Part shown: piece after piece, positions 17,621 to 25,629 of the stretch
Layout of the letters: each line of letters opens with the position of its first letter
How positions within the stretch are numbered: position 1 is the first letter of the stretch
Origin: Mariniblastus sp964414815
GTDB lineage: Bacteria; Planctomycetota; Planctomycetia; Pirellulales; Pirellulaceae
Assembly (NCBI GenBank): GCA_964414815.1
Contig: CAYPXY010000003.1
Location: 124,001 to 188,000, forward strand
Direction: 5' to 3'
Length of the DNA stretch: 64,000 nt
Program-made: the position numbers and the translations under genes
Notes under the pieces: model-generated
What the model was told of the DNA's origin: nothing
Seen by the model: the letters and a program-made list of their open reading frames with translations, nothing else
Databases searched by the model: none

Positions 17621-17698
17621 GGTGTGTGCAACACACCAGGTTGTAAGGCGTGTGCAACACACCGTTTAACGGGGCGTACACAACACGCAAATCAGTTA
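17621..17698. repeat. Three 26-bp tandem repeats with internal palindromes, sufR-sufC gap
   Basis: Units begin at 17621, 17647 and 17673. The first two contain the 17-bp palindromes GGTGTGTGCAACACACC and GGCGTGTGCAACACACC; the third is degenerate (GCGT, 7 bp, ACGC). The array ends over the sufR stop codon. It could be an operator array ahead of sufC or a palindromic repeat without regulatory role. Confidence 0.75.
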
Positions 17699-18330
17699 TC
17701 AGTGGTTTGGGGATGTAAGGTCCTGAATGAACAACAGGCGTCTCCATCTCGTTGGCACTCGCACAACTCCATGGGCTGGCCAATGACGGTTGAAAATAAT
17801 TTTTGCTCCAGGTCACAAATCTCGCGATTCTCGTTGGCCAGCAATGGGTACGGACAACCGGCAACATGAATCACCGGCTCGCCATCGCAATCTTCGAACG
17901 CAATTGGGATATGTCGATCGGCAAACAATTCCGAGATCGCCTGCATCCGTTCGCTGATCGACGATCCTTGAATATCCAATTCATATTTGGCCGCCAGACG
18001 CTCAACGGCCCCCAGTATGATTCGTTGCCGAGTAGAAGTATCGTCGATGCTTTGAATTTCTTGCCAAAGTGCCACCGCCAGATCGCCCAGGTTGTTAGGC
18101 TGAGCCTCTCGGCCTTTCCCCGTCAGTTCGTACATGTGACTGGGGCGGCCGCGTCCCTCGTGGGCCGGGCTTCGCTCCACCAATCCCAAGGCCATCAAGC
18201 GAACCAGTCGCTGCCGGACCGCCGTTGCCGTGACGCCCATCCGGTCGATCAATTGGCCGACCGACATCGCTGGATTAGATCTCAGCAATTCCAGCATTTC
18301 GCGATCATTTTCTGAAAGTTGATGAGTCAT
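17692..18330 (-). CDS. sufR: SufR-like transcriptional regulator of the suf operon
   Basis: The ATG at 18330 (MTHQLSENDREML) is preferred to a 52-codon upstream extension with no homology features. The 212-residue product has an N-terminal winged helix-turn-helix (about 5-75, MSVGQLIDRMGVTATAVRQR) and a C-terminal cysteine cluster: Cys in AGCPYP, EICDL and ELCECQRDGDACC. SufR proteins hold an Fe-S cluster on such cysteines and repress suf genes when clusters are plentiful. First gene of the suf operon, which fits autoregulation; a palindrome overlaps its predicted promoter. Confidence 0.88.
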   Translation of the reverse strand: MTHQLSENDREMLELLRSNPAMSVGQLIDRMGVTATAVRQRLVRLMALGLVERSPAHEGRGRPSHMYELTGKGREAQPNNLGDLAVALWQEIQSIDDTSTRQRIILGAVERLAAKYELDIQGSSISERMQAISELFADRHIPIAFEDCDGEPVIHVAGCPYPLLANENREICDLEQKLFSTVIGQPMELCECQRDGDACCSFRTLHPQTTDN

Positions 18331-18444
18331 GAAAGGGGATGGCGGAGGGGTAGTAGACCAGTGATACCATGGGTGGAAACTTGGCTTGCCGTGAAAGAGG
18401 CTTATTTCTAAGCCCATTTTCCGGTCGTTTCGCTGTCTCAGACA

Positions 18445-18500
18445 ATGGTAACGATTTAAAACACTTTTGACAACCAAATATGTCAAAAAAGTTTTTTGAC
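18445..18500 (-). promoter_or_regulatory. Candidate sufR promoter with overlapping operator
   Basis: On the minus strand TTGTCA (18468-18473), 17 bp, TACCAT (18445-18450) would start transcription near 18438. The perfect inverted repeat TTTTGACA-N8-TGTCAAAA (18465-18488) covers the -35 box, and a second palindrome GTCAAAAAA-G-TTTTTTGAC (18482-18500) adjoins. This is the pattern expected of an autorepressor site; SufR as the binder is inference. Confidence 0.45.
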
Positions 18501-18518
18501 GTGATTTTTAGAAAGGAG

Positions 18519-18605
18519 GACACAATGGACAGGCACCGGGACACAATGGACAGGCACCGGGACACAAAGGACAGGCACCTCACCGGGACACAAAGGACAG
18601 GCACC
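18519..18605. repeat. 21-26 bp direct repeats GGACAGGCACC
   Basis: Four units (18519-18539, 18540-18560, 18561-18586, 18587-18605) of GACACAAWGGACAGGCACC, the third lengthened by 5 bp. A textbook ribosome binding site (AAAGGAGG, 18512-18519) precedes an ATG at 18525 that would read through the repeats for 53 codons as MDRHRDT repeats. I treat this as repeat DNA and not a gene. Confidence 0.7.
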
Positions 18606-18823
18606 TATCCAAGTTCACATTCGCAAAGTGCATACCTTTTGGTTTCTTTGGAGTGCGGCAATCCCCTTCGTTATCCTGCCATTTAAGATTACGATTATTG
18701 GCAGAAGCACGATTGCCAGTGCGATGCAGCACACGATTTTGGGCAGATTGAATCCGTGAATCGCTGGAATGCAGTCGCGCTTTAAAACTGGCCCATCAGA
18801 TAACCAAAAGTAGAGGATCGTTG

Positions 18824-20413
18824 ATGTCGGATAATAATACTCAATGGGGATCGCGAATTGGAGTGATTTTTGCGGTTGCCGGCGCCGCGATTGGAATTGG
18901 TAATTTCCTTCGTTTTCCGGGCTTGGCGGCCGCCAATGGAGGCGGTGCCTTTTTGGTTCCGTACTTTGTTTCGTTGCTTTTGTTGGGAATCCCGTTGTGC
19001 TGGGCGGAGTGGACCATGGGCCGGCTGTCCGGTTCCAAAGGCTTTCATTCCGCCCCGGGGGCTTTTACGGTCTTAAGCAAAAACCGTTGGGCTGGGTTTC
19101 TCGGCGTCTTGGGACTTGTCATTCCGATGATGGTTTTTACCTACTATGTCGTCATTGAAGCCTGGTGTTTGGGCTACGCTTGGGAATATCTGATGGGGAC
19201 TTTCAACCAGATGAAAAGTGCGGAAGAGTTCTCTAGCTACTTCGCTACTTATTCAGGGCAAACTGCGGATGGTTCACTGTTTGGACTGTCAACCTCGAAG
19301 CTGTTGATTTTCGTTATTTTCTGTTTCTCCTTCAATTTTTTCCTGATTTTCCGGGGGCTGAACAAGGGAATCGAAAAGTTCTGCATTTGGGCGCTACCAG
19401 CCATGCTGGTCTGCGCTGTTTTCGTGTTAGTGCGAGTGTTGACTCTGGGAACCCCGAACCCCGATTTGCCGGAGCAATCCGTCGCAAGCGGGCTTAACTT
19501 CATGTGGGATCCTGATTGGTCTCTGTTGCTCAAACCGACCACTTGGCTGGCCGCCGCAGGCCAAATTTTCTTTTCGTTGGGAATTGGATTCGGGATTGTG
19601 ATCGTTTATGCCAGCTATTTGCGCAAAAATGATGATGTGGTACTCAGCGGCTTAACCGCAACCAGTACCAACGAATTTGTCGAAGTCGGGTTGGCGGGGA
19701 TGATCACCATTCCCGCCGCATTTATCTTTCTGGGTGCGGGCGTGGCGACTCAGGGAACCTTTGGATTGGGTTTCAACACGTTGCCGAATGTCTTTGCGCA
19801 AATGCCTGCGGGCAATTTTTTTGGATTCCTGTGGTTCTTCATGCTGTTTCTGGCAGCGATCACCAGCAGCATTTCGATGCTCCAGCCGGTTCATGCCTTT
19901 TTTGAAGAAGGTTTGGGGCTTAATCGCCAACGAGCCACGATCTTTCTATTGATTCTTGGGCTGCTTGGTTCAGGATTCATCCTATGGTATTCCGAAAGCA
20001 TCCCTGCGACGGCAGATACGGTCGGCAAAAAGAACGCGATGGACAGTATCGATTTCTGGGTCGGTACCGTTCTGATCGTGATTCTGGCGTTCTCACAGTC
20101 CATTCTCTACGGATGGGTTTACGGTGCCGAACGGGGACAGGAAGAGATGAATCGGGGAGGACTGATGAAGGCGCCTTCATGCCTGCCGTTCATTTTGCGG
20201 TATGTCACTCCCGTCTTTTTGTTGGCTATCATGGCTGGCTTTGTATACTACGACTTGAGCCAGTATATCAATGACCTCGAAGCAAATCCCGTTGCTCAAA
20301 AGTCGATTTATGTGATCCTCGGAGTGATTGCTTTCTTCACGGTCGCAGTTTCAATCGCCGTTCGTCGATGGGCTGCTGATGGTAGGCTGAAAGAAATTGA
20401 GCAATCCCATTAA
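18824..20413 (+). CDS. Sodium-dependent transporter of the SNF (neurotransmitter:sodium symporter) family
   Basis: The ATG at 18824 follows TAGAGGATCG, which sets the start; product 529 residues. The N-terminus has the family motif WGSRIGVIFAVAGAAIGIGN with unwound TM1, then GGGAFLVPYF. About 12 membrane helices are present. Such bacterial symporters import amino acids with Na+. A 35-residue accessory peptide is encoded 15 bp downstream, as in methionine/alanine importers of this family; that makes an amino acid the likely substrate, but the exact one cannot be read from sequence. Confidence 0.92.
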   Translation: MSDNNTQWGSRIGVIFAVAGAAIGIGNFLRFPGLAAANGGGAFLVPYFVSLLLLGIPLCWAEWTMGRLSGSKGFHSAPGAFTVLSKNRWAGFLGVLGLVIPMMVFTYYVVIEAWCLGYAWEYLMGTFNQMKSAEEFSSYFATYSGQTADGSLFGLSTSKLLIFVIFCFSFNFFLIFRGLNKGIEKFCIWALPAMLVCAVFVLVRVLTLGTPNPDLPEQSVASGLNFMWDPDWSLLLKPTTWLAAAGQIFFSLGIGFGIVIVYASYLRKNDDVVLSGLTATSTNEFVEVGLAGMITIPAAFIFLGAGVATQGTFGLGFNTLPNVFAQMPAGNFFGFLWFFMLFLAAITSSISMLQPVHAFFEEGLGLNRQRATIFLLILGLLGSGFILWYSESIPATADTVGKKNAMDSIDFWVGTVLIVILAFSQSILYGWVYGAERGQEEMNRGGLMKAPSCLPFILRYVTPVFLLAIMAGFVYYDLSQYINDLEANPVAQKSIYVILGVIAFFTVAVSIAVRRWAADGRLKEIEQSH

Positions 20414-20428
20414 ACAGGAAACCAACCC

Positions 20429-20536
20429 ATGACTACTGCTGCCATCATTATTATGACGCTTTCCGTCGGGACGATTACGTTGCTGTTCGTGTACTGTATT
20501 GCAAAAGTACTCAGCAGCCCACGTCCCAACGATTGA
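20429..20536 (+). CDS. Symporter small accessory protein (MetS-like), 35 aa
   Basis: A short gene reading MTTAAIIIMTLSVGTITLLF followed by VYCIAKVLSSPRPND. One membrane helix, small polar C-terminus, and AGGAAACC ahead of the ATG. Size, single helix and position directly after an SNF-family transporter match the MetS-like small subunits that activate such transporters. The stop codon abuts the stop of the convergent Ig-like gene with no intervening base. Confidence 0.75.
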   Translation: MTTAAIIIMTLSVGTITLLFVYCIAKVLSSPRPND

Positions 20537-22861
20537 TTATTCGTGGCCACCTACGCCTACCGGTACAACACCATGGATGGTTCCCCGCGGGACTAGGCCT
20601 GAAACATCAATGGCTTGATCCAAACGATGGACGCCACGATTGCCGGCGCGGTCGATGGCGTCGAGCCGCAGAAAGACCCGATCCGGCACGTTCGCAGAAG
20701 GCTTCCAGATGTACCGGCCTTCATTGCGAAGCCCCTCTTCGATCGGTGTCCAGGGGCCATCGGGATTGGAACTGTAGAAAAGGCTGACAGGACGCAGCGT
20801 CAAATAAGTATCGGCAACGCGATAGTTGATGATCAACCGTCCCGCTTCCTCTGCTCGGCCATAAGGTACTGAGACAATCTGTGCCAAGGGAGCTTGAGTG
20901 TCGACCACGACCAGCAGGTCAGGTTGATCACCCTGGCTTGGCCCTCGCCCAGTCAGCCCGTCTCGGGAGTGGATCACGATCCGAAATCCGTAGTGACCTT
21001 CTTCTTCGACTTCGACCGGAAAGGGAGAAACATTGTCTGGATCGGTACCCCAGGATTTCCAGGTTCGGCCGCCGTCCCGTGTCATCCACAGGTCAACCCG
21101 AGCCACGCCCGATGGATCGATCGCGTCGATGCCGTAGTTCAATCGAAACCGTTTGCTGGGAATCATCTGTACTGCGGCATCACTGGGCATGGGGTCGGTG
21201 ATGACACTGGAGGGATGGGAGTTGCCAGAAAAGCCTGCTGAGTGCATGGGTTGGGCTGCTGACAGACCGGGAGGTCTCGGGGGAGTATTCGCAGCCGATG
21301 AGTCGTCCGCCGCCCAGTTATCGGCTTCGGAAGTCTGCCCTGGCCGAATGGATGGATCCGATACTGGTCTCGACTGGATGGATGGATCGGCTTGATAAGA
21401 TTGCGGAATCGGGCCGCCGGTTCGAAAGTCGGGCGGAGCGATGGGAGGTTGATGGTCAGTCGGGCCTTGATATTGATTCGTTGCGTCAGCCGTACTCGAC
21501 TCGCCGACGACGTGGTCGCGATGAACGGTGAGCTTGTTCGGATTGGGATTGGGCAAGTCGGGGTGGAGCGGATTGGTACCGGACTGAAGCGTGGGAGCAT
21601 TTTCGCTGTTGGGAAGCGGAGAGCGAATCGTCGCGCTGGCTTCCTGAGTTCGCGGAGTCCATCGCTCGGAGTCACTCTGCCACGTCACGTCACGTTGGTG
21701 ACTGGGCTGAGCGAAGCCAGGGATCGCCCGGTTGTCGGCAACCTTGGCATAGAGTTCCGGATGGGGTGGGTCGCTGTATTCTGGTTGACTGCCGACGACC
21801 GGAATCTGGTGTCCGTGGGTGGCGTGCCCTGCCGTTCGTTGAAGCGATGAACCCTCAGGATCGTTGGCGGCAAGCTCCGTCTGCGGTCTGGGTGTACAGA
21901 CTCCATTTTCACAGACGTAGTCGCCATTGGAGTTTGGCTGCGCATCAGCGGGGTGACGGATCGGTTGCGAATGCTGGTTGGATGTGGTCTGGTCCGGATA
22001 GGCCGGAAACGGAAACACAGGGGGTGTCGTTTGCGGGACCTGTTGCACAGGAACGACCGGGCCGTTGGCGTTCGGGTCACCGGTCCGGATGGTGGATTCG
22101 TTTCGATGCCGCCACGGACTGGGAGCGATATTGATTCGTCGCTCGCGGGAGACCGAGTTTCCGGCTTCATCGGCAATGGCGATACGGACGCTGAGCGATC
22201 GCTCGGCCGTTTCTGGCCACCAGGCAAGCTGATCGGCGTAGTGGCCATTGCGCACCATGCCGCTGAGGTTGACCGGGACGATACGCCAGTCGTCGGCCGC
22301 AGCTCCGATGGGTTGATAAGCGATTTGTAGGGAATCCGATTTGAGGTGCTTGTCCGAGGCTCGCCAGCTACATTCGATTCGACCGGCTGCGTCGGCTCGA
22401 ACATCGAAAGACAATTCCGGCAACACCGTGTCGACGATGATGATCAACTCAGGAGTGGGTTGGCCTTCCGGAACGAGCTGGCGGTTGCGATTGAGGGTCT
22501 TCAGGGCGAACCAGTACTCGCCGTCCCCTTGTGCCTCGAACGGAAACTCCGTTTCATCGGTTGGACGGCGTGAGTGAAACCGCCATGTCTTGCCCTGGTT
22601 GGTGGATACGTAGAGCTGGACTTCGATGAAGGAGTCGTCTTCGGCGTTGATTTTGAACGGGATGCCAAAGCCTTTGAGTTGGGTGGCAATGTACTTGGGC
22701 TTTTTGGTGGGGTCTGCCTGGGCGTTCGATCGGTTCGGGCCAGCCAGCACGGCGCAGCAAAACGCCAACGCCACGAGTACGACGTGTCGCACGCGATGAT
22801 CACGGTTTGCGGTTTCGTTCTGGAGGGGCTTGTGGCTCAAAGTATTTTTGGGTTGATTCAT
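20537..22861 (-). CDS. Exported protein with duplicated Ig-like domains
   Basis: A 774-residue protein with a signal peptide (hydrophobic core about 27-41). Two related modules sit at the ends: about 55-250 (LYVSTNQGKTWRFHSRRP, DGEYWFALKTLNR, IIVDTVLPELSFDV) and about 565-760 (LWMTRDGGRTWKSWGTDP, EGHYGFRIVIHSRDG, VVVDTQAPLAQIV). The middle (260-560) is Pro/Ser/Gln-rich and poorly structured. It resembles secreted planctomycete proteins of unknown role; surface or scaffold function is a guess. The stop is directly adjacent to the convergent accessory-peptide gene. Confidence 0.8.
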   Translation of the reverse strand: MNQPKNTLSHKPLQNETANRDHRVRHVVLVALAFCCAVLAGPNRSNAQADPTKKPKYIATQLKGFGIPFKINAEDDSFIEVQLYVSTNQGKTWRFHSRRPTDETEFPFEAQGDGEYWFALKTLNRNRQLVPEGQPTPELIIIVDTVLPELSFDVRADAAGRIECSWRASDKHLKSDSLQIAYQPIGAAADDWRIVPVNLSGMVRNGHYADQLAWWPETAERSLSVRIAIADEAGNSVSRERRINIAPSPWRHRNESTIRTGDPNANGPVVPVQQVPQTTPPVFPFPAYPDQTTSNQHSQPIRHPADAQPNSNGDYVCENGVCTPRPQTELAANDPEGSSLQRTAGHATHGHQIPVVGSQPEYSDPPHPELYAKVADNRAIPGFAQPSHQRDVTWQSDSERWTPRTQEASATIRSPLPNSENAPTLQSGTNPLHPDLPNPNPNKLTVHRDHVVGESSTADATNQYQGPTDHQPPIAPPDFRTGGPIPQSYQADPSIQSRPVSDPSIRPGQTSEADNWAADDSSAANTPPRPPGLSAAQPMHSAGFSGNSHPSSVITDPMPSDAAVQMIPSKRFRLNYGIDAIDPSGVARVDLWMTRDGGRTWKSWGTDPDNVSPFPVEVEEEGHYGFRIVIHSRDGLTGRGPSQGDQPDLLVVVDTQAPLAQIVSVPYGRAEEAGRLIINYRVADTYLTLRPVSLFYSSNPDGPWTPIEEGLRNEGRYIWKPSANVPDRVFLRLDAIDRAGNRGVHRLDQAIDVSGLVPRGTIHGVVPVGVGGHE

Positions 22862-23009
22862 CTACGTTTAATCTTTGACATCGGATGAGCCACAGGCTCC
22901 CATGAGGAGGTGGTGAATTGGGATAGTGGCGACGGTCGAGCGGCGGCGGCGCGTTAAAAGGGTTGTAGCTGTTCACGCAATGTTCAGGGGCGCGAGACTT
23001 CGATCATGA

Positions 23010-23044
23010 GGGGGTCGTGCCTTTGAAAAAAGCCTCCCGACCCC
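23010..23044. other. Hairpin in the 22862-23274 intergenic region
   Basis: GGGGTCG (23011-23017) pairs with CGACCCC (23038-23044). No U tail follows on either strand. The remainder of this 413-bp gap holds a promoter-like sequence at 23185 and otherwise nothing I can identify. Confidence 0.4.
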
Positions 23045-23184
23045 TTCAGGTTTCATCGTGTTGCTCATGGGATGGTTTAACGACCCACCGAACCAATTCC
23101 CGTTTCCTCACGTATAACGGCTACGATTGTTGATTCGTCCGGAAAAACACTCGAAAAAGCGGCTATTTGCGGGCCACTTTGAGA

Positions 23185-23212
23185 TTCAACCGTTTCGGGA
23201 AATTCTTATAAT
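23185..23212 (+). promoter_or_regulatory. Candidate sigma70-type promoter
   Basis: TTCAAC (23185-23190), 16 bp, TATAAT (23207-23212): a consensus -10 with a moderate -35. Transcription would begin about 55 bp before the SHOCT-domain gene. Confidence 0.5.
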
Positions 23213-23274
23213 GATGAGATTCACTGACCGATTGGATTACTTGACGAACTGGCTTGGCGGGCGATTTGGCGAAC

Positions 23275-23739
23275 ATGAGCATCTGGAAACTATGGAACGA
23301 CGCGACCTCCAGTCCGGTTTCGAACGCCATCGTGATGGGGTTTATACTGGTCAGTCTGATTTTGATCGCGGTGTACATCGCGGGCTGGGTGCGGCGGCTG
23401 GCATTGGGAAAAGATGAAGAGCCGCTCAATCCGTTCGCTCACATTGAACAGCTTCGCGATGAAGGCCAGATCAGCCAGGAAGAATACCAGCGAATGAGGA
23501 AACTGATCTCGGAGAGTTTGAGTCCCGCGATGTTGCTGCTGACCAAGGGCGGTGGAAAGAAGTGGGAAGCTGATTTAGAGAAAAGGCGGGAACTGAAGTC
23601 GAAGAGAAGTCCGGAGATTCCTGGTCTTCCACAAGAAAGCAGAATCCAGGGGGATCCTGAACTGGCTGACACACCGGACGAGGCTATTGATTTTATCGCA
23701 ACGGACCATGAAGCAGATGAGGACAAGGAGCAGATGTAG
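23275..23739 (+). CDS. Membrane protein with SHOCT-like C-terminal motif
   Basis: The ATG at 23275 (MSIWKLWNDATSSPVSNAIV) is chosen over an in-frame TTG seven codons upstream. The 154-residue product has one membrane helix (about 18-40), then a SHOCT-like segment near 57-85 (IEQLRDEGQISQEEYQRMRK), a basic middle and an acidic C-terminus (DHEADEDKEQM). SHOCT motifs usually assist oligomerisation or binding. It sits upstream of clpX on the same strand but 360 bp away, so not obviously co-transcribed. Function unknown. Confidence 0.7.
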   Translation: MSIWKLWNDATSSPVSNAIVMGFILVSLILIAVYIAGWVRRLALGKDEEPLNPFAHIEQLRDEGQISQEEYQRMRKLISESLSPAMLLLTKGGGKKWEADLEKRRELKSKRSPEIPGLPQESRIQGDPELADTPDEAIDFIATDHEADEDKEQM

Positions 23740-23781
23740 AACGGAACTCATTCCGTGGGCGCCGCACTCAAGGCGCCACAC

Positions 23782-23831
23782 AAAAAAAATAGGCAATGGA
23801 ATGAACCCCGTTCTCCAAGCGGCCATTGCCT
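23782..23831 (-). terminator. Orphan minus-strand intrinsic terminator
   Basis: AGGCAATGG (23791-23799) pairs with CCATTGCCT (23823-23831), enclosing a second hairpin (GAAC/GTTC). On the minus strand the stem is followed by A and eight T. No minus-strand gene lies upstream of it before clpX on the plus strand, so its transcript is unexplained. The rest of the 23740-24099 gap holds two imperfect copies of CTGGTSGGATTGAAACA, 44 bp apart. Confidence 0.65.
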
Positions 23832-24099
23832 GGCCGTTCCCTTCGGGAAACAATACAGGTGGACTGGTGGGATTGAAACAAATGACCGGTTGGGAAAAGG
23901 CACCGGGCTGGTCGGATTGAAACAGGATGCTGTCAGTTCGTCAACTTTTGATAGCAGATTGCAGATTTATAAACAGTGTTCGAAGTATGCGGGCAAGGAA
24001 GCACCTTTGGTTTGTGGTTCGTGATCACAGACTGATGTTCGAACTATCAACTGGGACGTAACATCGGTTGAACGATAACTTACCAACTAAGGAGTGACA

Positions 24100-25383
24100 A
24101 TGCCCGCAGGCAACGATTCCCCGGGAGGTCGCCACACTGGCACTTCCAAAAAAAATGCGCAATGTTCATTTTGTCGAAAAAGCTATCGCGAGGTAGGGCC
24201 ACTGGTTGAAGGACCGGGGGATGTCTACATCTGCGGCGAATGTATTGAACTGTGCCAGTCCATTCTGGAGCAGGAGCAACGCAGACGCCGTCCCACCAAG
24301 CAGCTTTTCAGCAAAATGCTCACCCCTCGCGAGCTCGTTGCGAAGATGGATGAGTACGTGATCGGCCAGGAAGCCGCCAAAAAAGTCCTGGGCGTGGCCG
24401 TACACAACCATTACAAGCGACTGGCCATCGGATGGGAAGGAAGCGATGTCGAAATCGACAAGTCCAACATTCTCCTGGTGGGTCCGACTGGATCCGGCAA
24501 GACTTTGATGGCTCGAACGCTCGCCCGGATGCTCAACGTGCCCTTCGCCATTGGCGACGCCACCACGTTGACCGAAGCGGGTTATGTCGGCGAAGACGTT
24601 GAAAACCTGTTGCTGAAGCTGTTACATGCAGCGGACTTTGATATCGAGGCCGCCCAACGAGGCGTCATCTATATCGACGAGATCGACAAGATCGGTAAAA
24701 CGAGCAATAACGTGTCGATCACCCGCGATGTTTCAGGGGAAGGAGTACAACAGGCACTTCTGAAAATGCTGGAGGGCACGGTTGCAAACGTGCCGCCCCA
24801 GGGAGGGCGCAAACATCCCGAACAGACCTACATCCAGATCGACACGAGTAACATCCTGTTTATCTGCGGTGGAACGTTTGCTGGAATCGAAGATATTATT
24901 CGAAAGCGATTGGGTAAACGGACGATCGGTTTTGGTTCGTCGGCTGGATACCGCGAGGAATCCGATGCTGCGACGATCCTGCCGCAAGTCCTGACGGAGG
25001 ACATCCTGGAGTTCGGTTTGATCCCCGAACTGGTGGGACGACTTCCCGTGATTTCAGCCCTGACACCACTCGACGAAACGGGATTGATTCAGGTTCTCAG
25101 CGAACCGAAAAACGCACTTGTGCGTCAGTTTCAATCCTTGTTCGAGATGGAAGGTTGCGAGCTGAAGTTTACCGATGAAGCATTGAAGAAAATCGCTCAT
25201 CGAGCACTTGAGAAAGAGACCGGCGCTCGCGGCTTGCGATCGATCATGGAGCAGGTCATGCTGGACATCATGTATGATTTGCCGGACAAGCCGAAAGGCA
25301 CCAAAATCGTGATCGACGACCGAGTCGTCGAGCAAGGTCTCAATCCTCAATCCTTCAAGATGCCGGAATCCAAGAGCGCTTGA
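24100..25383 (+). CDS. clpX: ATP-dependent Clp protease ATP-binding subunit ClpX
   Basis: The ATG at 24100 lies 5 nt after AAGGAG; product 427 residues. The N-terminal zinc finger has C22-x2-C25 and C45-x2-C48. Walker A GPTGSGKT at 128-135, Walker B YIDEIDKI, pore loop near GYVGEDVE, sensor region ELVGRLPV and the C-terminal small domain ending LRSIMEQVMLDIMYDLP. ClpX unfolds substrates for ClpP. No clpP or tig gene is in the window, so clpX appears monocistronic, ended by the terminator at 25471. Confidence 0.97.
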   Translation: MPAGNDSPGGRHTGTSKKNAQCSFCRKSYREVGPLVEGPGDVYICGECIELCQSILEQEQRRRRPTKQLFSKMLTPRELVAKMDEYVIGQEAAKKVLGVAVHNHYKRLAIGWEGSDVEIDKSNILLVGPTGSGKTLMARTLARMLNVPFAIGDATTLTEAGYVGEDVENLLLKLLHAADFDIEAAQRGVIYIDEIDKIGKTSNNVSITRDVSGEGVQQALLKMLEGTVANVPPQGGRKHPEQTYIQIDTSNILFICGGTFAGIEDIIRKRLGKRTIGFGSSAGYREESDAATILPQVLTEDILEFGLIPELVGRLPVISALTPLDETGLIQVLSEPKNALVRQFQSLFEMEGCELKFTDEALKKIAHRALEKETGARGLRSIMEQVMLDIMYDLPDKPKGTKIVIDDRVVEQGLNPQSFKMPESKSA

Positions 25384-25470
25384 CCCCGATTGACAACTCC
25401 CTGATGAACATCTGTGACGATGATCTTTGACCCGCTCTTGAAATTCTAAAAAACGGAACTGCTTTTCGAA

Positions 25471-25507
25471 AATCCCTGCCGGGGCAACCCTGGCAGGGAT
25501 TTTTTTT
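25471..25507 (+). terminator. Rho-independent terminator of clpX
   Basis: AATCCCTGCC (25471-25480) pairs with GGCAGGGATT (25492-25501), 11-nt loop, then a run of T, 88 bp after the clpX stop. Confidence 0.9.
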
Positions 25508-25629
25508 GTCTTGCCATCGAAAATTCTTCTGTCAAAATAAACCCAGGAATTTCATGACATCTGGATCAGGCTTGAGGAATCGCAAACTTCCAACCCGTGC
25601 AAACCTCCGCAATTATTTAGTCGAAATTT

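Noticed and set aside
18525..18686. 53-codon frame with a textbook ribosome binding site, reading MDRHRDT repeats
   Set aside because: The frame consists largely of the GGACAGGCACC direct repeats; a Shine-Dalgarno-like AAAGGAGG can occur by chance in this purine-rich repeat.
23863..23924. Two copies of CTGGTSGGATTGAAACA, recalling the GGATTGAAAC end of some CRISPR repeats
   Set aside because: Only two imperfect copies, no constant-length repeat, no further units and no cas genes.
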